This document shows positions 14,412-16,100 of a stretch of DNA of 16,100 nucleotides, in pieces. This stretch comes from Clostridia bacterium (GTDB lineage Bacteria > Bacillota_A > Clostridia > UMGS1810). Made by a program: the position numbers and the translations under genes. The notes under the pieces are model-generated. The model did no database searches and was not told the DNA's origin. It worked only from the letters and a program-made list of their open reading frames with translations. Location of the stretch: NCBI GenBank assembly GCA_017437345.1, contig JAFSBJ010000252.1, positions 1 to 16,100 of the forward strand, written 5' to 3'. Each line of letters opens with the position of its first letter. The stretch's first letter is position 1.

Positions 14412-15623
14412 ATGGAATATCAGGTAGCTGTTGTAGGCGGTGGTGCTGCAGGTCTTATGGCATCATATATCGCCTCGGAATCCGGCAAAAAGGTGTGCTT
14501 AATAGAAAAAAATTCTCAGCTTGGAAAAAAGATACTCATAACAGGTAAGGGAAGATGCAATGTAACCAATTCGGCAGATATCGGAGATTTTATTGCCAAC
14601 ACCGCGGTAAATGCCAGTTTTCTCTATAGTGCATTTTATTCCTTCACCAATACCGACCTTATGGGGATGCTTGAAAATGCAGGACTAAAGCTTAAAACCG
14701 AAAGGGGAGGAAGGGTTTTCCCTCAGAGTGATAGGGCTGCCGATGTCAGAGATACTCTCTGGAAGCTTTCAAAAAAAAGCGGAACAGATTTAATCTTCGG
14801 AGAAGTTAAAAGCATAACAAAAGAAAACGATAAATTTATAATAAAAACAAATAAAGATTTAATCACCTCATCTTCTGTCATAATCGCCACAGGCGGCGTA
14901 AGCTATCCCTTAACAGGCTCCACAGGTGACGGATATAAATTTGCCAAAGAATTCGGCCACAGCATAATTGAGCCAAAGGCATCGCTTGTTCCTCTTGTAA
15001 CAAAGGAAAAATATGTGTCTGAAGTAATGGGGCTTTCATTAAAGAATATAGCTGTCAGCCTTAAAAAGAATAATAAAGAAATTTATTCCGATTTTGGTGA
15101 AATGCTCTTTACCCATTTCGGACTTTCCGGCCCGGTTATTTTAAGCTCATCATCTCATATAAGAGATGATGCCCAATATAAAATATCCATCGACCTTAAG
15201 CCTGCGCTTGATTTTAAAACTTTAGACAATCGCATCTTAAGAGATTTCGAGCTTGAAAAAAACAAAGATTTTATAAATTCTTTAGATGCCCTTCTCCCAA
15301 AAAAGCTCATTCCCCTTATAGTTAAGCTTTCGGGAATAGACGAAAGGCAAAAGGTCAATTCAATAACAAGGGAAAAACGCCATGGCCTTGTAAATCTTCT
15401 AAAAAATCTTGAATTTACTATTCAGGCAAAACGACCTGTTTCAGAGGCTATCATCACATCCGGCGGAATAAATGTTAAGGAAATAGATTCCTCCACAATG
15501 CAGTCAAAGCTTGTTCCGGGGCTCTATTTTGCAGGAGAGGTAATAGATGTTGACGCCTACACAGGCGGATTTAATCTTCAAATTGCTTTTTCCACAGCCT
15601 ATCTTGCAGGAAAAAATGCCTGA
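14412..15623 (+). CDS. BaiN/HI0933-family NAD(P)/FAD-dependent oxidoreductase
   Basis: A 403-residue flavoprotein of the HI0933/YhiN/BaiN family. The FAD dinucleotide-binding motif VVGGGAAG is at 7-14, followed by the family signature GKKILITGKGRCNVTN (38-53). A second nucleotide motif ATGGVSYPLTGSTGDG occurs at about 159-174, and the C-terminal FAD-contact block GLYFAGEVIDVDAYTGG at 370-386. Automatic annotations vary between aminoacetone oxidase, BaiN bile-acid reductase and plain oxidoreductase. The real substrate of this conserved family is unsettled, so I leave the symbol empty. ATG 14412 has AGAGGA at 14398-14403, overlapping the stop of the regulator gene. The following gene is cmk, an order I recall as frequent in Clostridia. 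No terminator is visible in the gap, which is very AT-rich. Confidence 0.88.
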   Translation: MEYQVAVVGGGAAGLMASYIASESGKKVCLIEKNSQLGKKILITGKGRCNVTNSADIGDFIANTAVNASFLYSAFYSFTNTDLMGMLENAGLKLKTERGGRVFPQSDRAADVRDTLWKLSKKSGTDLIFGEVKSITKENDKFIIKTNKDLITSSSVIIATGGVSYPLTGSTGDGYKFAKEFGHSIIEPKASLVPLVTKEKYVSEVMGLSLKNIAVSLKKNNKEIYSDFGEMLFTHFGLSGPVILSSSSHIRDDAQYKISIDLKPALDFKTLDNRILRDFELEKNKDFINSLDALLPKKLIPLIVKLSGIDERQKVNSITREKRHGLVNLLKNLEFTIQAKRPVSEAIITSGGINVKEIDSSTMQSKLVPGLYFAGEVIDVDAYTGGFNLQIAFSTAYLAGKNA

Positions 15624-15671
15624 AAAATTAACAAAAAACTTAATTTTTAAATTAAAAAATCAAAAAAACTA

Positions 15672-15700
15672 TTGTGTATTTTCTGGTTTTGAGGTATAAT
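15672..15700 (+). promoter_or_regulatory. Sigma-A promoter of cmk, with an overlapping inverted repeat
   Basis: TTGTGT (15672-15677), 17 bp, TATAAT (15695-15700). An inverted repeat AGGTA-TAATG-TACCT (15692-15706) overlaps the -10 box and could be a regulator site. Confidence 0.65.
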
Positions 15701-15739
15701 GTACCTTAAGTTTAGTCTTTGAAAAGGAGTTTGTGTCAT

Positions 15740-16100
15740 ATGATAAATATTGCAATCGACGGCCCCTCCGGAGCCGGCAAAAGTTCAATTGCAAAAGCTG
15801 TTTCGGCAAAGCTCGGCTATCTCTATATCGACACAGGGGCAATGTTTCGCTCTTTGGCATATAAAGCTCTTTCTCTTGGGATTGATATTCCCAATGAGCA
15901 TGATGCTCTAAATAAAATGCTTTCTGAGACTACGCTTAGTATTGAACGGATAGACGGTATCCAGCATATGATTCTTGACGATTGCGATATAACAGATAAA
16001 ATCCGCACTCCTGAGGTTTCAAAGGCTGCATCAGATATTGCTGTTATAGATTTTATAAGAGCCTGGCTTTTAGACCTTGAGCGCTCTCTGGCAAAGAAAA
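15740..16100 (+). CDS. cmk: (d)CMP kinase, N-terminal part (runs off the window)
   Basis: Phosphorylates CMP and dCMP in pyrimidine nucleotide recycling. The first 120 codons are present; the family is about 220 residues, so roughly the last 100 lie beyond the window. The P-loop IDGPSGAGKSS is at 6-16, the family-typical YIDTGAMFR at 29-37, and the CMP-binding signature DITDKIRTPEVSKAASDIA at 82-100. Fully open reading frame to the edge with no stop. AAGGAG (15724-15729) is 10 bp before ATG, and a good promoter precedes it, so it can be expressed independently of the flavoprotein gene. Confidence 0.94.
   Translation, partial: MINIAIDGPSGAGKSSIAKAVSAKLGYLYIDTGAMFRSLAYKALSLGIDIPNEHDALNKMLSETTLSIERIDGIQHMILDDCDITDKIRTPEVSKAASDIAVIDFIRAWLLDLERSLAKK

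Noticed and set aside
15643..15660. AT-only palindrome TTAATTT-TT-AAATTAA after the flavoprotein gene as a terminator
   Set aside because: The stem has no G or C pairs and would be unstable. It is ordinary AT-rich spacer.

Overview
The window looks like core chromosome of an anaerobic, probably endospore-forming member of the Clostridia. The evidence is moderately low GC with AT-rich intergenic DNA, a [FeFe]-hydrogenase maturation GTPase, a SpoIIP sporulation hydrolase, consensus Firmicutes SD sites (AGGAGG, AAAGGA) and sigma-A type promoters, and the lon-engB gene order also known from Bacillus. Every gene can be assigned to a family and none looks clearly acquired by transfer. I see no tRNA, rRNA, CRISPR array, insertion sequence or prophage. 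A genus cannot be named from this sequence alone.

Layout. (1) 29-1860: a hairpin and a weak promoter, then a + strand operon of three genes: a TSCPD-domain small protein, a TM1266-type 'iron-only hydrogenase system regulator', and hydF. (2) 1857-2279, minus strand: an XRE-family regulator that overlaps the end of hydF tail to tail. Its promoter carries a perfect 15-bp palindrome. (3) 2393-5837: a + strand terminator, a sigma-A promoter with a structured leader, aconitase and NADP-dependent isocitrate dehydrogenase as a two-gene operon, and a strong bidirectional terminator. (4) 5876-6889, minus strand: spoIIP, with a sigma-E-like promoter candidate. (5) 7002-13081: a sigma-A promoter, then lon, engB, pcrA and a SAM-dependent methyltransferase in one tightly packed run. 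(6) 13112-13484: a monocistronic cold-shock protein gene with its own promoter, leader hairpins and terminator-like stem. (7) 13521-15623: a MurR/RpiR-type regulator and a BaiN/HI0933-type flavoprotein. (8) 15672-16100: a promoter and the first 120 codons of cmk, cut by the window edge.

How the genes work together. Region 1 helps build and perhaps regulate [FeFe]-hydrogenase. HydE, HydG and the hydrogenase itself are not in the window. Region 3 turns citrate into 2-oxoglutarate and NADPH, the oxidative TCA branch that feeds glutamate synthesis in many anaerobes. Region 5 is housekeeping: proteolysis, large-subunit ribosome assembly and DNA repair/unwinding.

I found no whole new system. The most unusual local structure is around the XRE gene. 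There is no room for a terminator between it and hydF. The first good + strand terminator lies beyond the whole XRE gene, and a good minus-strand terminator lies inside the hydF coding sequence, so the two transcripts are predicted to be long mutual antisense partners. The XRE promoter palindrome also has a 13-of-15 match over the -10 box of the aconitase promoter, which makes the regulator a candidate controller of its neighbours.
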